Positions 10,348-21,618 of a stretch of 64,000 nt of DNA are shown here, piece after piece (within the stretch, counting starts at the first letter, position 1; every line of letters begins with the position of its first letter). Under the pieces are notes generated by a model that was not told where the DNA came from, did not search any database, and worked only from the letters and a program-made list of their open reading frames with translations. A program made the position numbers and the translations under genes. The stretch spans positions 23,128,589 through 23,192,588 of the forward strand of contig OX637405.1 of assembly GCA_951799425.1 (NCBI GenBank), in the 5' to 3' direction. This DNA comes from Ilex aquifolium. Lineage: Eukaryota > Streptophyta > Magnoliopsida > Aquifoliales > Aquifoliaceae.

Positions 10348-10478
10348 TTCGGCATTGTTCACAGTCCCTTGGAACCGCAAAAAAATAACAATCCACCAAA
10401 AAAGTCTAGAAGCAGTGTGGTGGCTGGGGCCTGCAACGTGGAGGAGGGGCTAGGATTAGAGTTAGGCTCTGATACCAA

Positions 10479-10671
10479 CTTGAAATATTTAGAAGAAAGA
10501 AAGGGATACAAACAAATTGTAGAGTCCCCGTATATATAGTCAAAAATAAAGGTACAATAAGGGTAAAATAAAGAAAACCCTAACAAACTAGGAAATAACT
10601 CCAAACTAGATAAAATAAAGAAAACCCTAACAAACTAGGAAATAACTCCAAACTAGGAAATAACTCCAACA
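10479..10671 (-). repeat. 5' LTR of nonautonomous copia element (193 bp)
   Basis: Identical by eye to 8321-8513. The TGGTATCAGAGCC primer-binding site lies directly inside it, which fixes the element's orientation as minus. Confidence 0.92.
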
Positions 10672-10790
10672 GTTGCAAGGCGACCGGCGAGTGGGTAAAA
10701 ATGGAGGAGTGTGAGAGAGAGGGACTCTTTAAGATTGGTCAAGAGATCATTAATGGGTTGTTTTGGATCATCTGAAGCTGGAGGTAACTG

Positions 10791-10870
10791 GACTCAGTCA
10801 AGCAATCCATTTTTAATGCATAAATTGACAGACTCAGCCAAGCAGTCAATTTTTAATGCATAATTTGTCA
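10791..10870. repeat. Two tandem 40-bp units
   Basis: 10791-10830 and 10831-10870 are near-identical (GACTCAGYCAAGCARTC...). They sit exactly where the BAHD N-terminal coding sequence should continue, so the array may mark the breakpoint that removed the gene's start. Confidence 0.85.
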
Positions 10871-11191
10871 ACACTGCTTTTGACCAAATACACCACACCA
10901 GTTTTTATATTAACACAAACTCACAATATTGAAACTCTGCCCACAGAGCAGAGCTTAGTCTTATTACAAGATATAATAATGCATTGGAAATATGAGTTAT
11001 TTGAAATAGAACATAAACAGAGAGTATCAAAGGGAGACTTGAGGCTTCAAGCTTCTGACCAATCTCCAGAATGCTGACTCCCACGGACTTGGCTGATAGC
11101 AACAAAGATATTTGAACAAATAACCGCAGTAGTTGTAAAAAAGAAACACACAGACATAGTGGAAGCAACTATCTTTGGCCGCGTCGAATCT

Positions 11192-11393
11192 AGATATTCT
11201 CTATTATTTTTTTCACACAATTTCACTCAATAGTAGATCATCCGCCGTGTATTCACGTCGGACCTATTATTTATATTGGACCTATTTTTTATAAGGGTGA
11301 GGAGTCCAAATATAAATAATAGGTCTCGCTTGAATACATGATGAGTGATTTACCATTAAGTTAAATTGTGTAAAAAAATAATGGAGAAGATCT
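11192..11393. mobile_element. MITE, near-complete palindrome (~200 bp)
   Basis: The left 60 bp (AGATATTCTCTATTATTTTT...) and the right 60 bp are inverted copies, and the interior continues as a stem (GGACCTATTATTTATATTGG against TCCAAATATAAATAATAGGT). The whole can fold into one hairpin. No clear target duplication; superfamily unknown. Confidence 0.7.
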
Positions 11394-12471
11394 CAATCCG
11401 CCCTGCATCATAGAGACCTCTCATATAAGTACGACATGGATTGATTATCAAAAAGCACGCACTAGGAATTCTATCAACATAGCATCAACTGTATCACTGC
11501 TTCACAAAAAACACTCACTGCAGCACCTTTGATTTTGATACAAACTCAGAGCATTTATACTCCGCCCCTAAAGCAGAGCTTAATGTCAATCGGTAGCTTC
11601 AGCCCCCTTACTTATCCTCTCCAATAGTGCTCTAAACTTCGGCCCCTAAAGCAGAGCTTAATGTCAATCGGTAGCACAAGACTATTGAATGATACATGAC
11701 TAATGGACAATAAGATAGATTTACAGATGGGGAAAGGAATCTTCACACCTATAATTAACCTTATAATTGAAAATCACAGTTCAAAACAAGATTAGGTAGC
11801 TGTCTGCACTGCATTGAGCCTAGTTTGTAGATTTGCACACATTATTAGAAACTTTTTCAGAAAAAGAAAAAAAAATGTAAGAGTGTTTTTCACATCAACA
11901 AGAAAGGTGTGTTTCGATAATGATTTAATTCGAAATTCTTAACTTAGTAGGTATTAAAACTACTTTGCAGTGAAAAGCAAATATAATAATTTTAACTTTT
12001 GATAAGGATTTTAACTTCAAGCAGGTACATCCTACTTGCATATCCGAGCATCAAGGTGACGATGTAAATTTGAAGAAATAATGGCCGAATTCAAGGATAT
12101 ACCAAAAAATATATTTTTTGAATTCAATCATTTTGCAAATACATATGCTTACATATATCTTCAATTCAACTTAGTTGGGCATTTTTGCTTCATCATGCTT
12201 CCTTTACTAAACATTTTCTAAAGGCCCACTGCCAAGTGCAAAATCTAAACAATAATACCACTGACAAAATTTATCGATTCAGTTCATTGATATTGTTAAT
12301 CCAATGACTTTAGTAAATTGAGTCTGACATGTTATCTTACTAAATTGAGTCCAAATAGCATTATGAAATCGAGATCTACAACAATTTGAAGCTACAAAAT
12401 TTCATTACCAAGTTCTGGAAGAGCATGTGATATATTCGGCGGGGAGGATTAAAATTGCATAGATTCCACTA

Positions 12472-12884
12472 AAATCATCTCCAACCATGACTCAAATTTA
12501 GACTCAAATGTGAGTCTAAATTTGAGTAAAAAGCTTGATTTAGTATAGAGTACTCAAATATCTACTCATTTTAAAAAAAAATTATTTATTGTCCCAAAAC
12601 TCATTTTTTTGTGTCATTCAAATCATGATATTTAATAAAATAAATGAAACTTTCATATCTCTCCACAAATAAGTAATTCAAAAAAATGAATATGTATACA
12701 GAACTACATGGGAATAACGAAACCACCTCAGAATTCTAATATTGTTCTAATCCCTTATTATTTTTTATAAATTCAGATAAAGAAAAAGAAAAAAAAATAT
12801 AACTATTTTGAGTTCAAGGTTGGAGAAGTTTTTCGTATCATTTTGACTCAAATTTAAATTTAAGTCAAGGTTGGAGATGCTCTA
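12472..12884. mobile_element. MITE with CATCTCCAACC termini
   Basis: The left end (ATCATCTCCAACCATGACTC) and the complement of the right end (GAGCATCTCCAACCTTGACT) are inverted repeats. The interior is AT-rich and noncoding. GAGCATCTCCAA-type ends are common in plant MITEs. About 410 bp long. Confidence 0.65.
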
Positions 12885-13038
12885 CCTAGAATGTCCAAGA
12901 TAATTAGTTGCTAGTGTAGAAAATAGAACATACAAAGGAATTAAGAAGCAGATGTCATCATGTGTCAGGAGTATTTTTGGAAAGATTAACAAGATATAGT
13001 GGCATACCTCTGTTTCTTATATGTGTCTTATTGTGTTA

Positions 13039-16000
13039 TTAAGGTCGTCCCCACACACCTGGATTGCCTAGTTGTTCCACATTCTCCAGCTTTGGCGTGC
13101 TTAGGCGTCCCAGAGAGAAGTTCTTCATTTCAGGGCAACAATCGAGGCTGACTTCACGCAATGATGGCAATTCCAAAGCATGTTTCACCGGGAAAAAACT
13201 CGTTAGTTTAAGTAGACTCCTTAGTATCAAAGTTTCCAATTGAGGGAACATAATTTCATTTATCCTGCTCCCTTCTTCTGCTTCTTCCTCCTTTACAACA
13301 ACTTCTTCCAACATTGGGCATTCTGCTATTCCCAAATGTCGGAGGTGCACCAGACCCCTAGCCATGGACGGAGAGAATAAGTTTCTCAATTTGTCGCAAT
13401 TTCTAATTCCCAATTCTTCAAGTTTACTGAATGAACCAGTGGGGACTTGGCTACACCATATCTCACTCACATTCCCCATTCCATCGATAAGCAATTGCTT
13501 TAAGCTAGCAGACACAAACTGGGAAATTCGTAACATCACGTTAACGTTGGGCCCACATCAAAAATAAAAGAGATAAGAGTAAACTATACAAATGTCCCTT
13601 AAACTATGACCCTTGTGTCAATTAAACCTTAAACTAATTTACATGTCAATTGAGCCCCTAAACTCTAAAATTTTAGCAAATTAAATACTTGAAGGAATAA
13701 ATTAGCAAAATTGAAAGATTGAGGACCAAAACTGACACCAAGTGCATAATTTGGGGATTAAAAATATATTTTGTCCATAATTAAACATTAGCGAAATTGG
13801 AGTTGATGCAATGGACTTAAATGTATGATAAGTGCCTAGTAAGTAATATTAGGAAGCCAGGTCCAGATTAAGATTCTGTCTCTCCCTTTATCAAATGGGA
13901 GTTCTTCTGGCTTTTTTTCATTAGAATCAATACAGACCCACCACCCCATAACCAAAAAAATAAGAAGACAAAAAAGGAAAGAAACAAAATGACTGATATG
14001 TTGAGAGTATATAAGCATGTATGTACCTTCTGGTCGAAAAAAGGTTGCAACCTTGTAGCAACGTGGTAGCTTTTGGGGCAGAATTCCTTGATCATTGGCA
14101 GATCCGAAAGGATTAAGGCAGTCAAAAGAGGGAACTCAATACCATCAATGTTTTCACATAAACAAATGAGGCTTGGTAGATTGTGTAGAGCTAAACTCTC
14201 TAGTTTGGGAAATATAATCTTATCAGTTACATTTTCATCTCCTCTTTCATTTGAAAAGACTTCTTGAATCATCTCACAAGAATCTATCTCAAGTAGTTGG
14301 AGTTGCATCAAACTTCTAGCTGCTGATCGCGAAAAGAGATTTCCTAATTTTGCACAGGAGTATACGACAACGCTTTTGAGATTGCCAAGGAAAACATTTT
14401 GAGTGGGACCCTTCCACAAATGTATCAGTGAAGGTAACTGATTCAGCTCTACCACGTCTAGTTCCTTGAAGGACCCCGCAGGAAGTTGGCCGTGACAAAC
14501 CTCTGTTAAATTAGCCATAGATGTAAGACAAAGTGAATTCAAGATTGGAAAAATACCAATGCTAGGTGAGCGCCAATCCATTGTATTCGCAAGATACTCC
14601 AGCGTACCACAATTTCTAATTTTCAGTTCCTTCAAGTGCCGAAAACCCTCCCGATCCAACTCATTCACTACACTCCTTGAACCATCCAAATCCAAGTGTA
14701 GACATTCAGAATTCTTTATTAGTAGAATAGTCCAGTCTGGTAAAGGAGTGATTGTTGGAAGGCTAACCTCCATAAATTTCTGGTAATCATTTCTTCCAAC
14801 AACTGAAGCAGGACGACCAATACATATAGTGTATGTTGTTAGCTTTGACCAAAAGCCTAGGCTTGTTGGCACAAGCTCCAGTTTCGGTAAGCTAGTTTCT
14901 AAATTAGTCAAATTGGACAAGGACTCCAGCTCTTTGAGAATCGGATTACTGCTTTCTTTGCCTTTTCCTTCAGCCTCCCATCTAAATCTGCCCAAGTTTC
15001 CCATGTATAATTCTTCCAATTCGACTAACCCTGAGATGACACCTGGTGCAATTGTTGTGATATAGAAACAGTCCCTCAGCTCTAGCAACCTCAGATTACG
15101 CAATCTTCCTATTTCTTTTGGTAACACATCGATAGAGGAACCAAAAAGGCTGAGGATTTCTAGATTCACTAACCCTCCAATTAAAGTTATATCTTTAAGT
15201 GACTCGCAATTTTTTAGATGCAATGTCCGAAGGTTTTTCAGGAGTCCAAGTGATGATGGCATTGATGGTATCTCATTTTGCTGCATATCAATATCTAAAA
15301 CTTTGAGGTTGCTCAGTTCCGCTAAAAAACTGTCCAGTACCTTCAATGGACATTTTTTACATACCAACCGCAACAACTCAAGTCTTGGACACTTCCCAGG
15401 AAGCTCGGTAACCTCATCTGTTATTATTGAAATTGCAGTGTAATCTTCATATGCCTCTCTGCTTGGCCACCTTTTCAGGTTGAAATCATGGCTTATCATA
15501 AAAACATGTTTACCCTCCGATGCAATTGATATGGCCACATCACGAATAACATCATGCATTTTGACATGCTTTGTAATGTCACTATCTAGCAATAGGAAAC
15601 GATCTTTAAGTTGCCCAATCAATGTGAAAACCCTGTTTCTTGCTTGTTTGACTACTTGGATGCCTCCAAATATATTGAGACCCATTCCATACCTAACCAG
15701 ATCTTCTAACGGGATATCAAAATCTTCAGGAAATAAACAACAATGCAAAAAGAGAGACTTGCCTTCTGGGGATTCTAAATGATTGTAACTCAGCTCTAGT
15801 GGTCGGTATACATCTCTTTGCACTTCTGTGATAGCTCTGGGAATAGATCTTTTCAATTGTTCGAGTGCATCATCCCACACAGGATTGCTTTGTTTTTTCA
15901 ATGCTCTACCAACGGTAACAAGAGCAAGTGGCAAACGATTGCATTCATTTGCAACTGAGCGTGCCACTTCAAGCAAGTCAGGATCTTCAAGTGTCTTCTT

Positions 16001-16673
16001 CGAGTTTCAGACCTAATGATTGTGCAATTGCGCATTGTAGTTTTTTTAGGTCTGGTGATTGAGAGACAACTACCATGACAACCTCATTAAAGAATTTCTC
16101 TTTTTTTGCCCATTGCATAATTTCTTTTGCCATTGTTGTCTTACCCACCCCTCCCATTCCACATATCCCTACCACATTGACGTTGCTATTCTTCACAGCT
16201 GCCATTATTCCTTCCTTAATTGATTTTCGGGATTCGAATTCTCGGGATTTGAATTCTGCCCCCACTGGAGGTTCACGGATTCCCACCCTACTGAAGTTGT
16301 TTCCATTTCCTGTGAGCGTAGTAAGATCTTGGATCTTCTCCTTCGCAGCACTGCTCCGCGAGTAACGAGCCACCAGACAAAATCGAGACAAACACCGTTT
16401 GCTTTCTCTATCTTCATCTTCTAGAAATTTTTTTGCCTCTTGCAGGGATGTATCTGCAGTTGAACACCAGTGCGTAACATCAACTAGGATAGTTTCTACA
16501 TTCCGTTTAGCGTCATCGATCTTTTGTTGCACAGCATGTCTCTTAGCTTCTAGATTCTCAACTGCATTTCTAACTTCCTGGATGTTGTTGTCATAGTTCT
16601 TCAGGTAAGAAAAGACCTTCCCGATTGGAATAATCCCAAGGACTGATGCTATTATGTTAGCTACGTCCGTCAT
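13039..16673 (-). pseudogene. CC-NB-ARC-LRR immune receptor (CNL), broken in NB-ARC
   Basis: Intracellular pathogen-effector receptor of the RPS5/At4g27190-like CNL group. Exon 1 (16673-14027) encodes a coiled-coil N-terminus (residues 1-130), then NB-ARC with a P-loop GMGGVGKTT at about residue 170, and RNBS-A. Near 15985 the frame stops after LKLEED and resumes in another frame at LEDPDLLEVA. About 100 residues that normally hold kinase-2 (the LDDVW Walker B), RNBS-B and RNBS-C are absent. The GLPLA-like motif (NRLPLAL), the MHD motif (MHDVIRDV) and about 15 LRRs follow. A GT-AG intron is supported (13519-14026, phase 0, AAG|GTACAT...TTTCCCAG). Exon 2 (13518-13039) adds LRRs and a stop. The ATG at 16673 fits the family start. 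With no Walker B and a frameshift, a working receptor is unlikely; a truncated CC/P-loop protein of 228 residues is possible. Confidence 0.9.
13519..14026 (-). other. Intron of the CNL gene
   Basis: 508 bp, GT at 14026-14025 and AG at 13520-13519 on the minus strand, phase 0 on both sides. AT-rich, with dispersed-repeat-like text at 13580-13760 (a run resembling CTTAAACTATGACCCTTG). Exon junction placement is by consensus and frame only. Confidence 0.65.
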
Positions 16674-16739
16674 GATTACTCTTTTTTGTTTTTTTTTGTC
16701 TTTCCTTTTTCTTCCCTTTTCCTCTAGAGCAGTGATATT

Positions 16740-16756
16740 GAGTAGTCAACAACTTG
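16740..16756 (-). promoter_or_regulatory. W-box-like site upstream of the CNL gene
   Basis: The minus strand contains GTTGACTACTC about 75 bp before the start codon; TTGACT fits the WRKY-binding W-box TTGAC[C/T]. W-boxes are common in NLR promoters, but a 6-bp match is weak evidence. No convincing TATA box is seen. Confidence 0.3.
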
Positions 16757-17079
16757 ATCAGCAACACCAATATCCCTTGGACCTTTTCAATAAAAAAGGA
16801 GGATGTCAATTGCATCAATTAACAACAGTGCATTTTTCATCAAAAAAGGAATAAATCAAATGCCAACAAGCCCTAATCACCCCCGAATCCCCTTTGTTTT
16901 GCTGTTCTTTGTTCTATGGAGTCTATTCAATCATTTTACACATGATATATTGTATAGTCTCGTAGAGTTCTCAATAAAATAGACAACAGTAATTGCCTAG
17001 GAGGTGTTCGAAGGAAATAATCGTGACCAAGAGCCCCCTCAAGCCAACAAGAGAAAAGAAACTTAGCGAATGCTCAATC
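16757..17079. other. Upstream intergenic DNA
   Basis: AT-rich stretch between the CNL start and the decayed Ty3 element. No gene, repeat or clear promoter is recognised. Confidence 0.5.
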
Positions 17080-20000
17080 TAGAGAGGAATTATAATAGAA
17101 TGAATCAGACCATGGACGGTTTGACCCAATAAACTCAGCAAATATTACAGTTGCTCGTTGGCCTGCCTCCTCAACAAGTCTCTCATTTAGGAGAAATTCA
17201 GTGTGATCAAGCAATAGACAACTACAGCCACAATGATACCTCCCACCAACAAGAGGAAAATTGTTCCCTAGACCGGAAGTGTAGGGACGTCAATGATTGC
17301 ATCAGAGATGTGCTTAACACAATTAAAGCCAGTGCTCTAGAGACTGTGGAGACCTTGGTTCAACCTTAGAATATCCATTCTAATATGATGTTACACATTA
17401 TCCATTGCCTCCTAAATTTAAACGGCCTATAATAGGCAACTTTGATGGGCAAAAAGATACTTTGGAACATCTAGAGACTTATAAGGCTCTCATACTGCTT
17501 CAAAACGTTCCAGACTAGATCTTGTGCTGAGCTTTAACACAACGGTGGAATAGGTCCTCTTCCAAGTGCAAGATGACAAAGTTCTCAAATTGCCTAGAAA
17601 ATTGAGGACACTTCCTCACAAAAGAGTAAGGGACAAGTATTGTCAATTTCATCAAGACTATGGGCATTATACAGATGACTGTATCGCCATGAAGGATTAG
17701 ATAGAAGATTTGATTAGGTGAGGCCATTTTGGTTGGTTTGTTGATAAAAACGGAAGAAAAAAATAGAGATCTACCTCCCAGAGGTTGTGAACACCCGCAT
17801 CCCTTGGGGAAAATAAAGGTAACTTCAGGAGGTTTGGCAACTAGAGGTAAAGTAGCTCGGCGCGATGAGTCTCTTTAAGAATAGCTTGAATGGACCAAGA
17901 TATAGAAGAAATCAGCCTGGTGCATCCAGGAAAGGTGCCCAGACACAACCCACCAATTAATTTTTCAAACAAAGACCTTAAGGGAGTTTGTTTTCCACAT
18001 GTTGACCCCCTCCCATCTCAATAATTGCATCAAATCACACTATAAGAGAGTATTGATAGATAATGGAAGCTCAACTGATATAATCTTTAGAAATGTCTTT
18101 CATCAGCTAAACGTAGGATGATGCAACTTGAGGCCCATCAAAGCTCCCCCGTTGGTTTCTTAGGGGAAAAAGCTTATCCATTAGGAGCAGTACCCATCCC
18201 ACTCCCCCTAGGGAATTCCCCTACAGAGGTCACCCATTTGGTGGCTTCGTGGTAATGGATTGCCCCTATCCATAAAATGTCATCCTCAGGCGACCAACTC
18301 TCAATGCTTTAAACGTAGTCCCTTCGACATACCACCTTCTTCTTCGATTTCCCATAAAGAATGGGCTAGGAGAGGTTTGGTGCGATGAAGCCACAGCAAG
18401 GGAGTCATATGTGGCTTCAACCAAGAGTAGCACATCAACAGAGACACGCCAGGTAGAGAACATTGACCCAAGGAAGCTTGAAGAAGAGAAAAAAGCTTGT
18501 TCAGTGGAGGAGCTGCTCCTAATAGCCTTGGGAGGAGACCTATATCGAATAACATACGTGGGATCCGAGCTCCCGAGGAATTCTTGTACAATAATATGGA
18601 CATATTTGTCTAGAGCCATGAGGACATGCTTGGAATAGATCCCCAGGTAATGGTTCACAGGCTCAACATAGATCCTTCTTTCAAACTAGTTAGGTAGAAG
18701 ATGAGGGTGTTTGACCCAGACAGAGCTAGGGCTATACCTAAAAAGGTGGACAAGCTCTTGTATGATTAGTCCATCAGAGAATTGCACTACCCAGAGTGGT
18801 TGGCCAACATGGTCTTGTTAAAAAAAAAAAATTGAGATTTTGTATAGATTTGAAAGATCTCAACAAGGCTTGTCCAAAGAATTGCTTCCGACTCCCAAGA
18901 ATTGATTTCCTAGTAGATGCCACAACATGAATTCAACTACTAAGCTTTATGGATGAATTCTCTGGGTACAACCAGATCCCCATGCATCTGGATGATCAAG
19001 AGAAGACCTCATTTGTTACATAGGAGGGGTTGTACTGCTACCAAGTAATGTCCTATGGTTTGAAGAACGTTGAAGCTACATATCAACGTTTGGTCAACCA
19101 GATTTTTGAAGGCTTAATTGGGAAGGCTATGGAGTTTTATATCAATTACATGCTGGTAAAGAACCAACTTGCCGAAGACTATGTGTCTCACCAAGATAAT
19201 GCCTTCAAAACCTTGAGGAGATATCATATGAAGCTGAACTAACCCAAGTGACTCCTAGTTGGTAGTTAAGTAAATCCAAGGGCAGTATGAGACAAAGGAT
19301 GGGGGAATGACAACCTACTTGTCTAAGATAAAAAACCACATTGCACAATTTGAAGTTTCAGCATAATGCAAATCCCACGAGTAAAGAATTCTCATGCTAA
19401 TTGTCTAGCATAATTAGCCTCATCTTTTTATAATGATCTCCCTCCTATAATCCATGTGGACCTCCTTCGAATGCCAAACATAAAGGAGGAGGAAATTAAA
19501 GTCAAAATAGCTCAGCAAAAAGAGGGATGAACCTAACCTCTCATTTTGTACTTGGCACATAGAACTTAACCATCTGGAAAGATAGAAGCTCATAAATTTT
19601 TTTGAAAGGCAAACTGGTATCCAAATATTGATGGAGTCCTTTATAAAAAAGGTTTCTCTTTCCCTACTTGCATTGCCTAGAGTCTGAAGAAGCGGAGGGT
19701 GTTTTTAAGGAAATTCATGAGGGAGTCAATGGCAATCACTTGGGAGGAAGAACACTAGCTTCAAAGCTCTTCTCCAAAGATATTACTGGCTTATAGGGGT
19801 GCAACTTGGGTGGGTTAAGGGATTAACCCTAGCCCAGCCCTAGGTATAAAATATTTAACCCTAACCCGACCTCAACATGATTATTGCCCAAGTTCATTTT
19901 GGGCAAGATCAGGTTGAATTCGGGTTCAATTCAGTTTGATTTTAGGTCCGCAATTTGGGCTGAATTCGGGTTCATCCATATCCATGATCTACCCACCCCA

Positions 20001-21200
20001 AACCACCGCTATTCAAATCACACAAACAACCATTACGCCCACAGTTCACAAACAACATCCCAACAATAAACCCCCAAACTTTATCTCTTTCTTCTCCCTC
20101 TCTTTTCAACTTCTCAACCACATCAACAGAGCCCCAATTTCCAACAATCCCATCACTCCCTTACCCTTTATGCTACTCGAAAATCCCAAACACAAATGAA
20201 ATGAAGGGAGAAATGGAGCCTCACATATACTTACATAAAAATTAACTTACAGATACCATTTTCATTACTAGAAAAATCATTTTCGTTATTATTGATGGAG
20301 AAAAAGACAAAGAAAGAGAGAGGCGCAGATCAATAGTAGTCGCAAGGCAAAGAGCAGATGGAGTGGACTGTAGAGACGATCCGAGTGAGAGATGGCAGAA
20401 AGTGGCGGAGGGAGTGAGATACTGAGAGAGACGATAAGAGTGAGAGACTGAGAGGCAGAGAGGAGTTGAGAGTGAGAGAATGAGAGAGGCGAAAGACAAA
20501 ACAGAAAAGAAATTAGAAACCCTAGGTGTGTTGTGCATATATATATTTAATTTGTCAGGTTGAGCCCAATTTTATTAATTCGGCATAGGTTCAGGTTGAA
20601 CCCGATAACCCGATGCCTCAATCCGAGTACTGCCCGAATTTAATTTGGGTTTAGGTTTTTTGGCTTGGGCTTAACCAAGTTTTAAAAACCTCAAACCAAG
20701 CTCTGATTTTTTTGGGTTGGCTCATCCAAGTTTCACCCCTACTAGTTTACCATGCAGATGGATTTTGCGAAATTGTGATAAGTGTTAGAGGTTCACTAAC
20801 ATGTCTAAGCACTCTCCTCAGGAGTTGATCCTGATTACTAGCCCCTAGCATTTCACACAATGGAGCATCAACATAGTTGGACATCTGTCTATAGGAAAGG
20901 GGCAAAAACAAGTTTGCAGTAGTGGCCAAAGATTACATCACCAAGTGGTCAGAAGTAAAACCACTAGCTACCATCACAGAGCAGAAGCTTAGGGGCTTAG
21001 TTTGGAAATTTATCATTTTCCACTTTAGTGTTCCTAGGTCCTGGTGCTTGACAATGACAAACAGTTTGACAATGACACTTTCAAGGAGTTCTGCTCTAAA
21101 TTGGGAATCCAAAATCATTATTCATCTCCCATTCACCATCAATCATATGTTTGTATTGGGCTAATTTTGTGGAGTCTATTGTAAATCTCAACCTTTTCTA
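17080..21200 (+). mobile_element. Decayed Ty3 (Tat-like) retrotransposon fragment
   Basis: Plus-strand pieces in correct order. Gag at 17400-17700 (FDGQKDTLEHLETYKAL, then YCQFHQDYGHYTDDC, a Cys-His segment). Protease-linker at 18040-18250 (VGFLGEKAYPLGAVPIPL). Reverse transcriptase at 18560-19240 (EDMLGIDPQVMVHRLNIDPS, HYPEWLANMV, the SGYNQI and YQVMSYGLKN regions, then a decayed YVDD as YINYM). The tail of the RNase H and the integrase zinc region (HEGVNGNHLGGRTLASKL) at 19380-19780, and the integrase core at 20880-21130 (FAVVAKDYITKWSEVKPL). Stops and frameshifts are frequent. Most of RNase H is missing. A hAT-type element sits inside integrase. No LTRs were identified. Confidence 0.8.
19794..20741. 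mobile_element. Nonautonomous hAT-type element, 948 bp
   Basis: Termini TAGGGGTGCAACTTGGGTGG and, in complement, TAGGGGTGAAACTTGGATGA, flanked by 8-bp direct repeats CTGGCTTA (19786-19793) and CTAGTTTA (20742-20749), 6 of 8 identical. The subterminal regions repeat GGGTT/AACCC-rich text (ACCCTAACCCGA...). No transposase: the interior has only short open stretches. It interrupts the integrase of the decayed Ty3 element just before the YYW-type motif. Confidence 0.78.
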
Positions 21201-21618
21201 TGGTAATGATGATACAAAGATTGAATATCAAAAACATCATTGAAGGGAGGAGATCAAGTGTTAGAACTACATCATTTGCACTTTGAATGCACCTTCAAGC
21301 TTAGAACGAAGGTAATGACCTAGAGACCTAAGATGATCCATTGGTTTAATAGACTTAGGAGTATTAGAGTTAAAATAGAGTCAGGATTAATTCGTGTATG
21401 GCTTAGGTTTTTTCATCGAAAAGATTTTCTAAAACCGTTTTGTATTTTTGAAAACATAGTTCAAGCCATTAGCAGCCCCTCTTTAGTGCTCAAGCGGACA
21501 ATTGTTTTGCTTGGTTTTAAACTTAGAAAACTAGTAGTGACCACCCTATGCTCACTAGCATCTAGAGATTCTACCCAACCTCACAAATTGGTCTTGAAGA
21601 TCTTGATTGGTTGAAGAC
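21201..21618. repeat. Decayed repeat split by the Athila insertion (left part)
   Basis: AT-rich remnant. The segment GCTTGGTTTTAAACTTAGAAAACT and its surroundings (about 21440-21560) resemble 36920-36990, suggesting an older repeat family with copies on both sides. It continues at 35453 once the Athila element is removed (target duplication AAGAC). Identity unknown. Confidence 0.45.

Larger units (their letters stand above)
8321..10671 (-). mobile_element. Nonautonomous copia element inserted in the BAHD gene
   Basis: Complete LTR element of 2351 bp on the minus strand: 5' LTR 10479-10671, PBS TGGTATCAGAGCC (complement at about 10465-10477, initiator-tRNA-Met type), leader with hairpins, 173-bp triplicate, gag-like segment, the last few dozen codons of RNase H, a PPT (minus GCTTGAGGGGGAG) and 3' LTR 8321-8513. 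The target duplication GTTGCA is at 8315-8320 and 10672-10677. Almost all of pol is deleted, so it would need enzymes from an autonomous relative. The two LTRs read identically by eye, implying a recent insertion. Confidence 0.92.
7195..10790 (-). pseudogene. BAHD acyltransferase pseudogene, split by a copia element
   Basis: Minus-strand gene in three pieces: 10672-10790 (N-terminal part, with SLTLLHFYPLAGRL typical of BAHD), about 7756-8320 (middle) and about 7195-7738 (C-terminal). The family transfers acyl groups from CoA thioesters in the cytosol. The middle part holds the catalytic HxxxDG motif as HSIVDG. The C-terminal part holds the structural DFGWG motif altered to QFGLG and ends near LESDEEFM. 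Breaks seen: a 2351-bp copia insertion with target duplication after LAGRLA; an in-frame TAA replacing a leucine codon after ISSLQA (about 7754); a small deletion with frameshift before LPYDQKTG (about 7738); no N-terminal ~50 residues, because a stop lies just upstream of 10790; and a fold-back element in the 3' end. It resembles the uncharacterised acetyltransferase / HCT-like branch; the substrate cannot be inferred. Confidence 0.88.
10871..13030. other. Intergenic region with MITEs and short repeats
   Basis: No coding sequence is supported. It holds two MITEs (listed separately), a 34-bp direct repeat at 11564-11597 and 11642-11675 (GCCCCTAAAGCAGAGC...), with a weaker relative at about 10938-10965, and a possible partial MITE at 12250-12372 ending in AAATTGAGTCCAAATAGCAT. 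The rest (11700-12250) is AT-rich and unrecognised. Confidence 0.6.

Noticed and set aside
15480-16016. Plus-strand open frames opposite the CNL gene
   Set aside because: Antisense shadows of NB-ARC coding sequence.
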